Both the position numbers and the translations under genes were made by a program. Under the pieces are notes generated by a model that did no database searches, was not told the origin of the DNA, and saw only the letters and a list, made by a program, of their open reading frames with translations. Positions 8,824 through 17,477 of a DNA stretch of 64,000 nucleotides are shown in pieces. This stretch comes from Flavobacterium sp. NKUCC04_CG (GTDB lineage Bacteria > Bacteroidota > Bacteroidia > Flavobacteriales > Flavobacteriaceae): NCBI RefSeq assembly GCF_019345525.1, contig NZ_JAHKRA010000011.1, forward strand, positions 51,297 through 115,296. The letters are read 5' to 3'. Each line of letters starts with the position of its first letter. The stretch's first letter is position 1.

Positions 8824-9281
8824 CGTTTGATTATAAAAGTTAACACTAAGAATATTGCCAATACTCCCAATGTCCAATTCCTCCATTGCATTCCCTTTTG
8901 TAAATCTTTATTTTTTGCTTGCCACTGAAGGATCTCCGATTGCAAGCGAATTATATTGGCAGTATTTTCTACTTTTAAAGTGTCCACCCGTGTTTTCCAA
9001 ACGGTTTGAATCTGTTGATCGGGACACTTGACTTTGTTTTTTATCATTGTTCCTACCGAGTCCTTTACCTCTGGACAGGGTATCTCCACTCCCGGGAGTA
9101 TTTCTCGTAGGGTATCTACTCGTGTCTTGCCTTCTACAATCTGAAATTTTGGCGGAAAATTTAGCGCACATTGTTCGGCTAAATAATCCGGATTGGCTTT
9201 TAAAAACTTTCCGGCGCGGTCTTTTAACGAAACGCATCCGGAAAGTAAAAACACCATGGAAAGCAAGTATATGGTTCTCAT
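8820..9281 (-). CDS. Putative unimolecular spanin (lysis lipoprotein)
   Basis: A 153-residue protein with both ends membrane-bound: an N-terminal lipoprotein signal with lipobox LLSGC (Cys at about 16) and a C-terminal transmembrane helix (about residues 133-150) ending IIKR. The middle is periplasmic, with a Gln/Lys/Leu-rich coiled-coil-like stretch (about 95-130) and four further Cys. This layout is that of u-spanins, which fuse the outer and inner membranes in the last step of lysis. The gene directly follows the endolysin gene (4-nt overlap) and a holin-like gene, completing a lysis cassette. The call is by topology and context only; spanins have little sequence conservation. Confidence 0.7.
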   Translation of the reverse strand: MRTIYLLSMVFLLSGCVSLKDRAGKFLKANPDYLAEQCALNFPPKFQIVEGKTRVDTLREILPGVEIPCPEVKDSVGTMIKNKVKCPDQQIQTVWKTRVDTLKVENTANIIRLQSEILQWQAKNKDLQKGMQWRNWTLGVLAIFLVLTFIIKR

Positions 9282-9808
9282 CGATTATGGGGTAATAGTT
9301 GTTTAGAAGGTGGGTTTTCTGCTGAAATGGTCAACCAATTGTATTCTGGAATAGCATCAAATGACGGGCATTCTTTAATGCGTTCCCACGGCTCAATGGT
9401 TCCACTCTTATTTAAGTCTTTTGAAAAATCTCGATGCCCCAAGATCATCAAATCTACCGTACAATCTTTTCCGTTTTCCGTTAACCAATTTATCGCATCA
9501 AAAATTTCTTCTAACAAGGCCGATTTCTGCGCAACGGTTCGCGTATCTAAAGCCTTAGTTACATTTTCTCTCTGTACACCTCCTCTATAACAGATGTTGA
9601 TACACTGGATATTAAATCCTTTGACACCGTTGGTAATATCTTCGTAATTGGTCAGTTTTTCGCGAGTACCGTCGTAATTTACCCAGGTGTGGTAGCCAGG
9701 CGCATTCCACCCTTTTGTTTTCCAAAAGGCCTGCATGGATTCCAAGGTGCCGTGACCGGCTTGACAGTGAATCACTATATACTTAATTTTTTTTGCCCTG
9801 CTCATCAT
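9278..9808 (-). CDS. Endolysin: N-acetylmuramoyl-L-alanine amidase (amidase_2 family)
   Basis: A 176-residue protein of T7-lysozyme type, cutting the amide bond between N-acetylmuramic acid and L-Ala in peptidoglycan. The zinc ligands can be placed: His in YIVIHCQAG near the N-terminus, His in LGHRDFSKDLN near residue 130 and Cys in KECPSFD near residue 150. The YHTWVNYDG segment also fits the family. There is no signal peptide, so release depends on the holin encoded upstream, whose gene overlaps it by 26 nt. Its own end overlaps the spanin gene by 4 nt. Its length is usual for phage enzymes of this type. Confidence 0.92.
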   Translation of the reverse strand: MMSRAKKIKYIVIHCQAGHGTLESMQAFWKTKGWNAPGYHTWVNYDGTREKLTNYEDITNGVKGFNIQCINICYRGGVQRENVTKALDTRTVAQKSALLEEIFDAINWLTENGKDCTVDLMILGHRDFSKDLNKSGTIEPWERIKECPSFDAIPEYNWLTISAENPPSKQLLPHNR

Positions 9809-10088
9809 CTAACTTGGTGTGAAGTTTTTGAATAAATAACTCTACCGATTTTAAACCCGAATAGCCCAACAAAAAAGCAATTCCATACAACGACTTATCT
9901 GTTAAATCCAACCAATCGCCTAACAACGGGGTTAAGTAATTGGCTGCAAAACCTCCGGCGAGTACTGTGATTATTTTTTGTCCGCGTGTCATCTCTTTTG
10001 GTTTTTTAGTTAGAGAAGTGATCCCGCCAGCAATCCCTGCAAAAAACAGTATCATTTCCAATCCTATTAGGTCGAAGAACTTTTTCAT
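9783..10088 (-). CDS. Holin-like membrane protein
   Basis: A 101-residue protein with three hydrophobic segments (about residues 9-27, 38-56 and 66-85), a basic loop between the first two, and a charged C-terminus (KLHTKLDDEQGKKN). This fits a class I holin that releases the endolysin into the periplasm. Size, topology and the overlap with the endolysin gene support the call; the sequence itself is not diagnostic. A half-site of the element's operator (AGTAAAACT) lies 20-30 nt upstream of its start. Confidence 0.75.
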   Translation of the reverse strand: MKKFFDLIGLEMILFFAGIAGGITSLTKKPKEMTRGQKIITVLAGGFAANYLTPLLGDWLDLTDKSLYGIAFLLGYSGLKSVELFIQKLHTKLDDEQGKKN

Positions 10089-10145
10089 TCGGCTTATTTT
10101 TAGTAAAACTAAAGGGATTGTATCTCTAAAACTGTGACATGCTTT

Positions 10146-10691
10146 TTACTTCGCAATTCGATTGGAAACAAGTCCCAAACGGGAGAGTTTGGTATTTTTC
10201 TTGATTTCGCGATAGTACAACCGCCTTAACGATTCTACAGAGAAACCAAACTCCAACAGTTCGTATTTGTCAATAAAAGAATTGATGGCTCGGATAATAT
10301 GAGGAAAAGCACTGTTTTCGGTATGACCGGTTACATAATACACAAAGGCAATTCGAAAGATGTCTTCAAACAAATCGTTAATGACTTCCGTGGCTTCTTC
10401 AGGAAGTTCTAAAAAGTGATATTTGCCAGAGACTACTTGAAACACCGATCCGCTGTATTGTTTTTGATTATGGCTTTCATTGATGGTCAGTAAAATTTTT
10501 AACTCAGTCAGTTTTATCGGAACTGGAGTTTTGACCAAAAGCAATCGAATGATTTTACTGAGTGATGAGGAAAACATCAATCCAAAAGACTTGGATCGAA
10601 AATTAAGGTAGTGAATTTCTTTACCTTGTATCTCGTGAAAGAAAAAGGAAACTAAATGAGGTCTAATATGTACAGGGACATTAGTTTTCAT
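10146..10691 (-). CDS. Conserved phage-type protein of unknown function
   Basis: A 181-residue soluble protein, basic overall. It begins MKTNVPVHIRPHLVSFFFHE and ends with a helical, Arg/Lys-rich segment (SVESLRRLYYREIKKNTKLSRLG) that could contact nucleic acid. The middle has alternating strand and helix with no catalytic motif I can identify. It lies between the fibre-like genes and the lysis cassette, all on one strand. A role in late gene control or DNA binding is possible because of the basic C-terminus, but this is a guess. The gene is intact and has typical codon use. Confidence 0.6.
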   Translation of the reverse strand: MKTNVPVHIRPHLVSFFFHEIQGKEIHYLNFRSKSFGLMFSSSLSKIIRLLLVKTPVPIKLTELKILLTINESHNQKQYSGSVFQVVSGKYHFLELPEEATEVINDLFEDIFRIAFVYYVTGHTENSAFPHIIRAINSFIDKYELLEFGFSVESLRRLYYREIKKNTKLSRLGLVSNRIAK

Positions 10692-10742
10692 TTGTTTAGT
10701 TTTAGTGGAAAAAGAATCGTTATGTTGTCATGCTTCCCCGAT

Positions 10743-11714
10743 TTACATTTTTAATTTTAAGAATCCTCTGGAGTCTACATACATCGTTCCTGGACTGATG
10801 CGCTCGTTTCTCATAACATCTTTCTCTTGTATAATATCTTTAAATTGCATAGCAGGATGAGCAATGCCATTAAGCTCTACAGCCGTAAAATTAATACTCC
10901 CAATTGTGTGCCTATCGGGACTATCCAAACCAATAGATAAACCGTTTTCATCCGTATCGAGATACACCACCGTTGCTTCTAATCCGGGAATCTTTAAGCT
11001 ATCTGTCATTATTTTTAATCGTTCTGCAATAACATTCATTAAACGTATTCCCGTAAACACCCCTTTCCGACAGTAAATACTCCCTTCTTTACCATCAATA
11101 ATCAAATTGGAGTTGTGCAAGTTTGGAGTCGGCGATATCATCTTTAAATCTTTAAAAACAAATCCGGCAATATTCGCTCCTTCCGTAATTAATAAGTTTA
11201 CTGCTAGTTGTTCCATCGCGTTTAATCGTATATAATGGCTGTTCGGATTTATTGGAGCCACAACATTGTTATACCCATCTTTTAATCGCCACCACGAATT
11301 GGTATTGCGATGGTAGATATAGTCAAGTACGTCAACATTATTGCGGTGGGTTTCTCCCCTAATCCATTCTCGCTGTACTGGGATTACACCAGTTCGACCT
11401 GGTTCTCCATTAGTCACTTTTGATATTGAAATCGAATCTTCGTAAATAGCGCCATCTGTGGCGGTAACCCTTACTTTAAAAACAACAGCTTGAGTGACTT
11501 GATCATTGGCAATAATTAAACTCTGATTAGCTCCTACAGAGGTGTTACCACGCCACCATCGGTAAGTATTTACTTCTATTCCACTGTGCACAACCGATAA
11601 GGTTATAGTTGAAGGAACCGCACCGTGAAATTGATTTCCGGTACAGTTAATCCGTATAAACTTAGCCCTTTGAAGTAATTGAATACTTCGTCTTGATCTA
11701 ACTATTGCTCCCAT
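10743..11714 (-). CDS. Putative phage fibre or receptor-binding structural protein
   Basis: A 323-residue protein from the ATG at 11714, which lies 1 nt past the stop of the upstream gene; an in-frame ATG 10 codons upstream would overlap that gene. It starts MGAIVRSRRSIQLL, matching the start of its upstream neighbour (MEIVRGRRTISVI). Residues 20-95 look like an Ig-like beta sandwich, followed by a Gly-Glu-Pro-Gly-Arg linker (about residue 105). The WWRLKDGYNNVV region and repeated short strands up to the end resemble phage tail-tip or fibre proteins. Probable role: virion surface and host recognition. Family not certain. Confidence 0.55.
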   Translation of the reverse strand: MGAIVRSRRSIQLLQRAKFIRINCTGNQFHGAVPSTITLSVVHSGIEVNTYRWWRGNTSVGANQSLIIANDQVTQAVVFKVRVTATDGAIYEDSISISKVTNGEPGRTGVIPVQREWIRGETHRNNVDVLDYIYHRNTNSWWRLKDGYNNVVAPINPNSHYIRLNAMEQLAVNLLITEGANIAGFVFKDLKMISPTPNLHNSNLIIDGKEGSIYCRKGVFTGIRLMNVIAERLKIMTDSLKIPGLEATVVYLDTDENGLSIGLDSPDRHTIGSINFTAVELNGIAHPAMQFKDIIQEKDVMRNERISPGTMYVDSRGFLKLKM

Positions 11715-11715
11715 T

Positions 11716-12750
11716 TTACACTTCGTTTGCTTCAAATAAAACATCTATCCCATCGCCTGAAGCAATTACTTCGGCATAGGTTACCGTATAGGAACCCCCC
11801 GTTGTTTGAGTGCCCACAAGGGTTCCGTCGGTTTTTATCTTTTGATATTTGTACGTCCAATTACCGGCTGCTTGAGTTGTGGTTCCTCTCAATACCACTT
11901 TAGGCGTATAAACAACAGTCTCGCCTATGTCCAATGCACTTTCGTTACCCGTAACATTAAACATCAATTCCAATACATCGGTTTCGTCGCGTACGGATAT
12001 TAATGCGGTTTTGACCCACTGTCCTGCTTCAAAAATGTCCACCGCATAGGTATCGTAAGTAGCAATATCGGCTGCAGTGAGTGTTATAGTCTTGGTCGTT
12101 TTTCCCGGTAACAACATTCTGTGATCAGCTACATTGTCGTTGGTCAAATCCAAATTAGGATCTAAAGTCATTTTATACCATTGGTAGGTATTGGCTGTTT
12201 GAATAATCCCCCCTTTCTCTAATACCGCTTCGAGTACAACCGTTGGAAATTGTTGAGTTATCGTTGCTCCTCGACTGTTTTGATCAATTATATAGGCAGT
12301 ATAAGTATTGGCACTTATGTTTTCCTTTATCACCGTGATGTTGGCGTGAATGGTCATCGTATGCCCGCCACTAAATACCGACGCACTAAATTCAATACTG
12401 CTTGTGGTTTCGATTTGCTGCATGATATCCGCTTTTATTTTGATAGCAGGTACTTGTACAGTTCCCAACTGCTGTACTGTTTTTTCAAAGCGGCTGTCCG
12501 TATCCGAAATCACAACTCCATTAAATTTCCAAATCTGAGAAGTGATATTATTTGACGCAATAGGTGTATTGGTCAAAGTTGTCAATATCTGTACGTAAAT
12601 GATTCGGTGGTTTTCCTCCAAGGTCCAACTGCCGATAACCGAATTGTTTTGATATTTAGAAACAAGTGGTTTAGTGGCTATTAGTCCGGTCATTAAACTA
12701 TCACCTCTTTTTATCACACTTATGGTTCTACGCCCTCTTACAATTTCCAT
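11716..12750 (-). CDS. Ig-like domain phage structural protein
   Basis: A 344-residue protein from the ATG at 12750, chosen because it gives a short 13-nt overlap with the preceding gene. The N-terminal motif MEIVRGRRTISVIKRGD is shared in part with the downstream neighbour. The rest is Thr/Val/Ile-rich beta sequence that reads as three or more Ig-like units (NTYQWYKMT in the third, WTYKYQKIK in the last). It has no signal peptide, so it is a cytoplasmically assembled virion protein rather than a secreted adhesin. It is probably a fibre or tail-tip component. Confidence 0.5.
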   Translation of the reverse strand: MEIVRGRRTISVIKRGDSLMTGLIATKPLVSKYQNNSVIGSWTLEENHRIIYVQILTTLTNTPIASNNITSQIWKFNGVVISDTDSRFEKTVQQLGTVQVPAIKIKADIMQQIETTSSIEFSASVFSGGHTMTIHANITVIKENISANTYTAYIIDQNSRGATITQQFPTVVLEAVLEKGGIIQTANTYQWYKMTLDPNLDLTNDNVADHRMLLPGKTTKTITLTAADIATYDTYAVDIFEAGQWVKTALISVRDETDVLELMFNVTGNESALDIGETVVYTPKVVLRGTTTQAAGNWTYKYQKIKTDGTLVGTQTTGGSYTVTYAEVIASGDGIDVLFEANEV

Positions 12751-12947
12751 TTTTCTGTTGTTTTTAACGCCTCTGGCGTGGTTAATTCTCCAAATTCGTC
12801 GGTGGTATTTCCCGACTGCTGCTCCCAAAAAGTCAAAATATCTCGTTTGAATAAAACCAACTCTCCTTCTTTTCTAAAGTGATGCTTCGCGTTGATAATT
12901 CCCTTTTCTATCGCCAATTTTTCATTCATTAATATATATTTCATCAC
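12738..12947 (-). CDS. Small protein within the structural operon, unknown
   Basis: A 69-residue protein (GTG at 12947, or ATG at 12944, which I prefer) beginning MKYILMNEKLAIEKGI. Charged, with no membrane segment or Cys. It starts directly after the stop of the upstream gene and overlaps the next gene by 13 nt, so it is translated as part of the structural operon. It could be a chaperone or small connector protein; nothing in the sequence decides. Confidence 0.6.
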   Translation of the reverse strand: MMKYILMNEKLAIEKGIINAKHHFRKEGELVLFKRDILTFWEQQSGNTTDEFGELTTPEALKTTEKWKL

Positions 12948-14042
12948 TTACTCTTTTAAGGTTAAATCTTCTCGCAGTTCCACATCTAATTGTTTGTTTT
13001 GACTGTGGAGCTCCACTATTTTTTCTATGGGAATTTTAATTTTAAAACCCTTGTATAAAAACCTCCCATCAGGTTGTTTTAACCATCCTACCGAAAAGGC
13101 ATTTTCGGGATTCTTTAAGGTTCCTTCACATGTATTGATAATCATTTCCGCTTCTACAAAGGTTACCGATGGATTGATTCCCCCTTGTGTGATGAGGATT
13201 TCTTCCTGATATTTTGGATATTTTTTCATCAATAAAAAATCGCCTTTGTAAACCTTAGCCGGTTTTTGATCAGGTCGGTAATTAGCCGGTAATTCCGGAG
13301 GAAGATTCCCGTCTTGGTTTAAATTCTTTAGGTCGTTGGAACAATCTGCTACTTCTACAGTAATAACGGTTCCAGTCTGTGAAATTTCCGACGCAGGCAC
13401 AAATAGTCGACTGCTTTTGGAATTTAAATACCCTCCTGAATCTGTAATTTCGACACCGTTTTTGTACCAGTAATAAGCCGCAGGTAAAACCGATGTTTCT
13501 CGAAACAATTGTGCCTGTACTACCAAACCCGCTTTGTTTTGTGTTAAAAAAAGATTTTCACCATGCGGACAGTTGGTTTCTAAAACGGCAGGAGACACCG
13601 CAGTTGGCGTTGTCAGCAATACAAAAGATTGTTGAAAATGCGCCGTTCTCTTTGAATCAATATCAAAATATTTAGCTGTAAAAATCAAGGTGGCCGATTC
13701 GGTGTCGGCTATATTTTTAAAGATTTTCAACCACCCTTTATCTACTCCAGTTCCAATTACAAATTCAGTATCGGTTGGTAATATATCTTTTAAAACACCC
13801 GATTCCGATATTTTCCATTTGACATCGGTCAAGTGTTGATTGACCAACCCAGTCTTAAATCCGTGTGGATCGGTAACACCGCATTCTACCAAAATTACCA
13901 ATGGATCCAGTCTCCGATCGGGATTAAAATATTGTGTATTGGCGTCGTAAAACTGCCTTTCCGATCCACTTAAAAAACGAATATTTCTATAGGTAGAAAA
14001 GGGCTTGTAAACGAGTTTTATCATTTTGTTTGTTGTTCTCAT
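12948..14042 (-). CDS. Phage structural protein with Ig-like domains
   Basis: A 364-residue protein whose ATG overlaps the preceding stop as ATGA, so it is translationally coupled. It is rich in beta strands; YYWYKNGVEITDSGGYLNSK near the middle is a typical Ig-like WYKNG motif, followed by SRLFVPASEI. Several Cys occur (VECGV, ETNCPHG, VADCSN, INTCEG), unusual for a cytoplasmically assembled protein. It has no signal peptide. Position in the operon suggests a tail-tip, baseplate or fibre component. Confidence 0.5.
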   Translation of the reverse strand: MRTTNKMIKLVYKPFSTYRNIRFLSGSERQFYDANTQYFNPDRRLDPLVILVECGVTDPHGFKTGLVNQHLTDVKWKISESGVLKDILPTDTEFVIGTGVDKGWLKIFKNIADTESATLIFTAKYFDIDSKRTAHFQQSFVLLTTPTAVSPAVLETNCPHGENLFLTQNKAGLVVQAQLFRETSVLPAAYYWYKNGVEITDSGGYLNSKSSRLFVPASEISQTGTVITVEVADCSNDLKNLNQDGNLPPELPANYRPDQKPAKVYKGDFLLMKKYPKYQEEILITQGGINPSVTFVEAEMIINTCEGTLKNPENAFSVGWLKQPDGRFLYKGFKIKIPIEKIVELHSQNKQLDVELREDLTLKE

Positions 14043-14770
14043 AAGCTTACTTCAGTAATTATCTCGTTACCATTTACGATGGCTTGACAAATAAAGGTCA
14101 CACCATGATCGAAAACCTTGGGTGTAAAATCTTCCGGTTCTAAGTGTAAGATGGGTTGGTTTTTATCCAGTGCCCAAATTTGATCACTGTCGCGATCCTC
14201 ATCCGTATTACCCGACTCCCGAAACCATTGCCAGGAAACCACATCGTCGTTATAAGGTCGAAAGTATTTGGTTACTGTTGGCGTTAAAGTGGTTTGCATA
14301 AAGTTGGGATCTAAAAAATCTCCTGCAGAAGATTCAACAATAATTTTTAAATCTTCATTACCCACAATTTCCTGAATCCCAGCTTCTACTTGGTTTTGTA
14401 TGTCTTGATATAGCACGACCTTTTTAGCTACGTTGTCAGTTACCCAAATTTCTACCAAGCCACGATTTAAATCTTCAGAATTGACCTCAATAGCCGCGTC
14501 TTCCGCATCTTTAAAATGCGTATAACGTCCTTCATTAGCCACCATATAACGATAAAATCCCGTTGGAATCGGTTTTATATTAATTAATGCTTCTTGCTTT
14601 TCCAAACCAGCAGCTTCCAATCGATTATACAATTCATTAATCGCATCACGAAATAAGTTAACTTCTCGAGCATCAAGTTTTTTCTCCTGGCTTAGATAAC
14701 GCAGCGACTTTTCTCTTTCGGGAGTATTGATTTTATCTTTAAATGCTAAAGGGAAATTCATCTTAGTCAT
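14039..14770 (-). CDS. Phage structural protein, possibly with a trimerising N-terminus
   Basis: A 243-residue protein (start 14770, overlapping the preceding gene by 8 nt; a second ATG at 14761 is also possible). The N-terminal 60 residues are helical and charged (PEREKSLRYLSQEKKLDAR...LYNRLEAAG), as in oligomerisation stalks of tail proteins. The C-terminal part has Ig-like beta sequence with VSWQWFRESG, like the WYK motif of the next two genes. It is probably part of the same fibre or tail-tip complex. Confidence 0.5.
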   Translation of the reverse strand: MTKMNFPLAFKDKINTPEREKSLRYLSQEKKLDAREVNLFRDAINELYNRLEAAGLEKQEALINIKPIPTGFYRYMVANEGRYTHFKDAEDAAIEVNSEDLNRGLVEIWVTDNVAKKVVLYQDIQNQVEAGIQEIVGNEDLKIIVESSAGDFLDPNFMQTTLTPTVTKYFRPYNDDVVSWQWFRESGNTDEDRDSDQIWALDKNQPILHLEPEDFTPKVFDHGVTFICQAIVNGNEIITEVSL

Positions 14771-15269
14771 GACTCAAAAAGTTTATGGGTAATATTTCTG
14801 GAAATCCCAATAAATCGGTATTGGGTTTTAAGAAACCGGCCGGTGTAATGCTCTCTGTATAAAACTCCACTTGCAAAAAATTGCCGATGGTTTCTGTAGT
14901 TACTTTGGGGTTGCGGTTTTGGATGTAATCGTTTCTACCGATTACCACTTCAAAACCGTTGTTGTAAACCAATTTGATGTTTCGAACTAAGTGAAAAACT
15001 TCCGTTCGCACGGACCGCATCGCATCAAAGGATGGAAATCGGATTACAAATCGTTGTTGGTATCGGGTTCCTGCTCGAGCTGTCGCGGAAGTTTCTTTAA
15101 ACTGAACGGATCCCTTTCCAAAATGGGTGGTAATCCAATTGGTTCCCAATTCAACGCTATCATAAAAAGCTGCAGTTGTTGATGAATTCACAGGAAGGAG
15201 GTTTCCGTCAAAGTCAAGGTAAACGGAAATTAAACTAGGGGCTCTATGGATTTTTGAAAACAAACTCAT
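14763..15269 (-). CDS. First gene of the structural operon, tail-tip-like
   Basis: A 168-residue protein from the ATG at 15269 (MSLFSKIHRAP); the reading frame extends upstream, but that part would run into the operator and is not needed. Beta-rich, with SVYLDFDGNLLPV, RYQQRFVIRFPSFD and LVYNNGFEVVIGRNDYIQNRNPK, an Asn/Arg-rich loop. It leads the leftward run 15.3-4.9 kb in which every gene overlaps or nearly touches the next. Its promoter region carries the 22-bp palindrome also found at the regulator. A distal-tail-type role is possible by position only. Confidence 0.55.
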   Translation of the reverse strand: MSLFSKIHRAPSLISVYLDFDGNLLPVNSSTTAAFYDSVELGTNWITTHFGKGSVQFKETSATARAGTRYQQRFVIRFPSFDAMRSVRTEVFHLVRNIKLVYNNGFEVVIGRNDYIQNRNPKVTTETIGNFLQVEFYTESITPAGFLKPNTDLLGFPEILPINFLSHD

Positions 15270-15300
15270 AACTGCACTTTTAAACACACTAATATAATAA

Positions 15301-15322
15301 AGTTTTACTAAACAGTAAAACA
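15301..15322. promoter_or_regulatory. Operator palindrome shared with the regulator region
   Basis: AGTTTTACT, a 4-nt spacer, then AGTAAAACA: near-perfect dyad symmetry. The same half-sites with the same 4-nt spacer occur at 22371-22392 and, degenerate, at 22405-22426. Here it lies between the leftward structural operon (start 15269) and the rightward 84-aa gene (start 15410), so a bound repressor could silence both. Confidence 0.65.
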
Positions 15323-15378
15323 AAACTAACTTTAACCCCCTAAAACGGTATGTCCTTTTTATTTTTTGGCCTATAGTG

Positions 15379-15403
15379 CAGTTTTGTAATTAATTTAAAA
15401 CTG
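15379..15403. promoter_or_regulatory. Second inverted repeat upstream of the 84-aa gene
   Basis: CAGTTTT and AAAACTG, 7 bp perfect, separated by 11 nt, ending 6 nt before the ATG at 15410. It shares the TTTT/AAAA core with the operator half-sites but has wider spacing. It may be a site for a different protein or chance in AT-rich DNA. Confidence 0.3.
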
Positions 15404-15409
15404 TTTATT

Positions 15410-15664
15410 ATGAAGAATACCATTGCGAAGTTGCAGGATGGAAAGAGAAATCCTCGACGAGACTATTATTATTGGGAATTGTTATATGCCATCGACGATG
15501 ACCTAAAAATTGAAGAGTCATTTAAGAACAAAGCGCTTCTAGAATCCTTTAGAGATGATATTAAAAAAATCGGATGGGCGTTTCATAATCTACGCCGTGT
15601 AGATCGCTCAAAACTTTTTGATTTTGAATGTCTTTGTAATACGTATGCGTATATCATTTGCTAA
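15410..15664 (+). CDS. Small charged protein, possible regulator of the element
   Basis: An 84-residue protein, the only rightward gene inside the element besides the regulator at 22.4 kb. It is soluble and rich in Asp, Lys, Arg and Tyr (RRDYYYWELLYAIDDDLKIEESFKNK), helical in appearance, with two Cys near the end. It has its own promoter region with the shared operator palindrome and its own terminator 2 nt after the stop, so it is a stand-alone transcription unit divergent from the structural operon. An antirepressor, late activator or Cro-like role would fit the position; the sequence shows no HTH I can name. Confidence 0.6.
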   Translation: MKNTIAKLQDGKRNPRRDYYYWELLYAIDDDLKIEESFKNKALLESFRDDIKKIGWAFHNLRRVDRSKLFDFECLCNTYAYIIC

Positions 15665-15665
15665 T

Positions 15666-15697
15666 AAAAAAGGGAGGAACTAATTCCTCCCTTTTTT
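15666..15697. terminator. Strong bidirectional terminator
   Basis: A-tract, stem GGGAGGAA/TTCCTCCC, 4-nt loop and T-tract, between two converging genes (stop at 15664 on plus, stop at 15699 on minus). Confidence 0.9.
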
Positions 15698-15698
15698 A

Positions 15699-17423
15699 TT
15701 AAATATATTTCCTAAAAGCTTTAATCGTTTGAAAAGTTCCGTAACCAATCATGATTTTACCTATAACGAAAGATAAGATCGAAAGAACGCTTAGAGTAAC
15801 TCCCCATAAAATTATCCAAAAACCTCCTGTAAAACCAGCAGCTAAATTTTCTAGCAACAAATTAAATCCTGCAAGAATCCAAAAGTAATTGAGATACGAA
15901 CACCAAAAATCACTTTCAATTAGAAAAAAAGTATTAGGATCCCCTCCATAATAAAAATGATCAAATGTTAAAAGATAATATGCCGCAAAAAAAAGTAAAC
16001 TGGATAAGAAGGTAAATAAGATTCCTCGAGCCCAACTGGTTCCAAAATTATTAGACCACTTATTTAGATATAAGATCACTTTATCCCAAAAATTTGCTTC
16101 CTCAGATATTGAGAAACATTTCATTTCCTTTTTATAATATGCATTATATGTAATTTGATTATTGTTTTTCTTAAACTCATTTTTTAAAATACAAGCCGAT
16201 TCCCAGTCCTCGACAGTAAATAACTGATTAGATTCATGATTTATAAATCCAGGTACGGCAGCACTTTTTAAATGAATCATTCTAATAAAAACATCATTAA
16301 AATAAACTCCCCCTTTTACTACCGCTTTTGTTAACTTTATAATTCCATTAGGCAATTCTTTATTATTTATGTCTTGAAACCTGACAATTGCAGTATCATA
16401 AATAGTTGCCTGGTCAAAATTTATTTCACCTGCGAACATCATTTTACTTTCTGAATTATCATTCCCTAAAAACAATTCTCCGTAAAGTTTTACTCTGACA
16501 AAATGAATCTTTGCGTCAAGCATTCTATTATGTACTAAACTTATTGTACTGTTAAAAATTGAATCTGTAAAGTTTAGTCCTAAAATAAACTCTGACTTTA
16601 AAATAAGTACAGAATCATCAAAAGTAGTTGCTATCGCATTAAGAGATTTACATTGTGTAGATTCTAAATAAAAATAACTCTTAAAATTTGAATTACTAAT
16701 ATCTATAGTTTTCCAACGGTTTTCATATACATTAAGTCCTGAATTAATAATTGCTTGAGAAAAATTTAATGAAGGTAACTTATCTAAATCAATATCTTCA
16801 AAATTATTATTTTCTAATAAAGCATTTTCTAACTTAGAATTTTTAAAAGTAACATTTTCGCCAAAACTATTTTCTATTAATAACAGTGTTTTCTTAACTT
16901 CTATATAGTCCAAAATCAATGTCTTTTTAAAAACGCTTTTTATTATTTTAAAATTTTCTTCAACAACAATATTGTCAATAAAACTAAAATCAGCAATATT
17001 AAGTTCCGATTTAAAACAATTAAAACCTCCTTCAAAGATAGACAAACGTAAAAAATTAATATTGCCTTCACTAGAAGTAACATCAAAATCATTCTTAAAA
17101 GTTACTTTTTTAAAAGTAATTCCTTTATGAAACTGTACTTTAAAGAGTTCGAATTTATATTCAAAAACACATCTCTCAAAAATTATATTTATATTTATAT
17201 TTATATTTTTAAATTCAAGTCCAAAAGTATAGATGCGAATTTCATTACTTGAATTTTCGTCACGAATTTTAGCATTACAAGCCCCCTCAATAGTATCCAA
17301 AAAAGTACTAAAATCTAACTTAGTATTAAAATGGATATTTTTAAAATGTAAAATATTTTTCTCAGCATCATAATATTCATTACCAACTCTATGTAAATCT
17401 TCACTGTTATTTATTACAAGCAT
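15699..17423 (-). CDS. Pentapeptide-like repeat protein with C-terminal membrane segments
   Basis: A 574-residue protein. Residues 25-385 are a long run of short strands with recurring Phe, Asn, Asp and Leu at about five-residue spacing (for example FKNVTFKNDFDV-type patterns such as ITFKKVTFKND and NVTFKNSKLENALLENNNF), as in right-handed quadrilateral beta helices of the pentapeptide family. Residues 455-560 hold about three hydrophobic segments (FTFLSSLLFFAAYYLL, FWILAGFNLLL, LSVLSILSFVIGKIMI), so the beta-helix is membrane anchored. It sits between the replication and structural blocks. Its role in the element is unknown; exclusion or host takeover are possible. Confidence 0.65.
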   Translation of the reverse strand: MLVINNSEDLHRVGNEYYDAEKNILHFKNIHFNTKLDFSTFLDTIEGACNAKIRDENSSNEIRIYTFGLEFKNINININIIFERCVFEYKFELFKVQFHKGITFKKVTFKNDFDVTSSEGNINFLRLSIFEGGFNCFKSELNIADFSFIDNIVVEENFKIIKSVFKKTLILDYIEVKKTLLLIENSFGENVTFKNSKLENALLENNNFEDIDLDKLPSLNFSQAIINSGLNVYENRWKTIDISNSNFKSYFYLESTQCKSLNAIATTFDDSVLILKSEFILGLNFTDSIFNSTISLVHNRMLDAKIHFVRVKLYGELFLGNDNSESKMMFAGEINFDQATIYDTAIVRFQDINNKELPNGIIKLTKAVVKGGVYFNDVFIRMIHLKSAAVPGFINHESNQLFTVEDWESACILKNEFKKNNNQITYNAYYKKEMKCFSISEEANFWDKVILYLNKWSNNFGTSWARGILFTFLSSLLFFAAYYLLTFDHFYYGGDPNTFFLIESDFWCSYLNYFWILAGFNLLLENLAAGFTGGFWIILWGVTLSVLSILSFVIGKIMIGYGTFQTIKAFRKYI

Positions 17424-17477
17424 AGCAATCGTTTTAAAAAGCGAATTTAACCAATTATAAATGAAATGTTAAAATTA

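Noticed and set aside
8908..9237. Overlapping frame inside the spanin gene as an embedded Rz1-type lipoprotein
   Set aside because: No lipobox or signal peptide; the codon pattern is that of a shadow frame.
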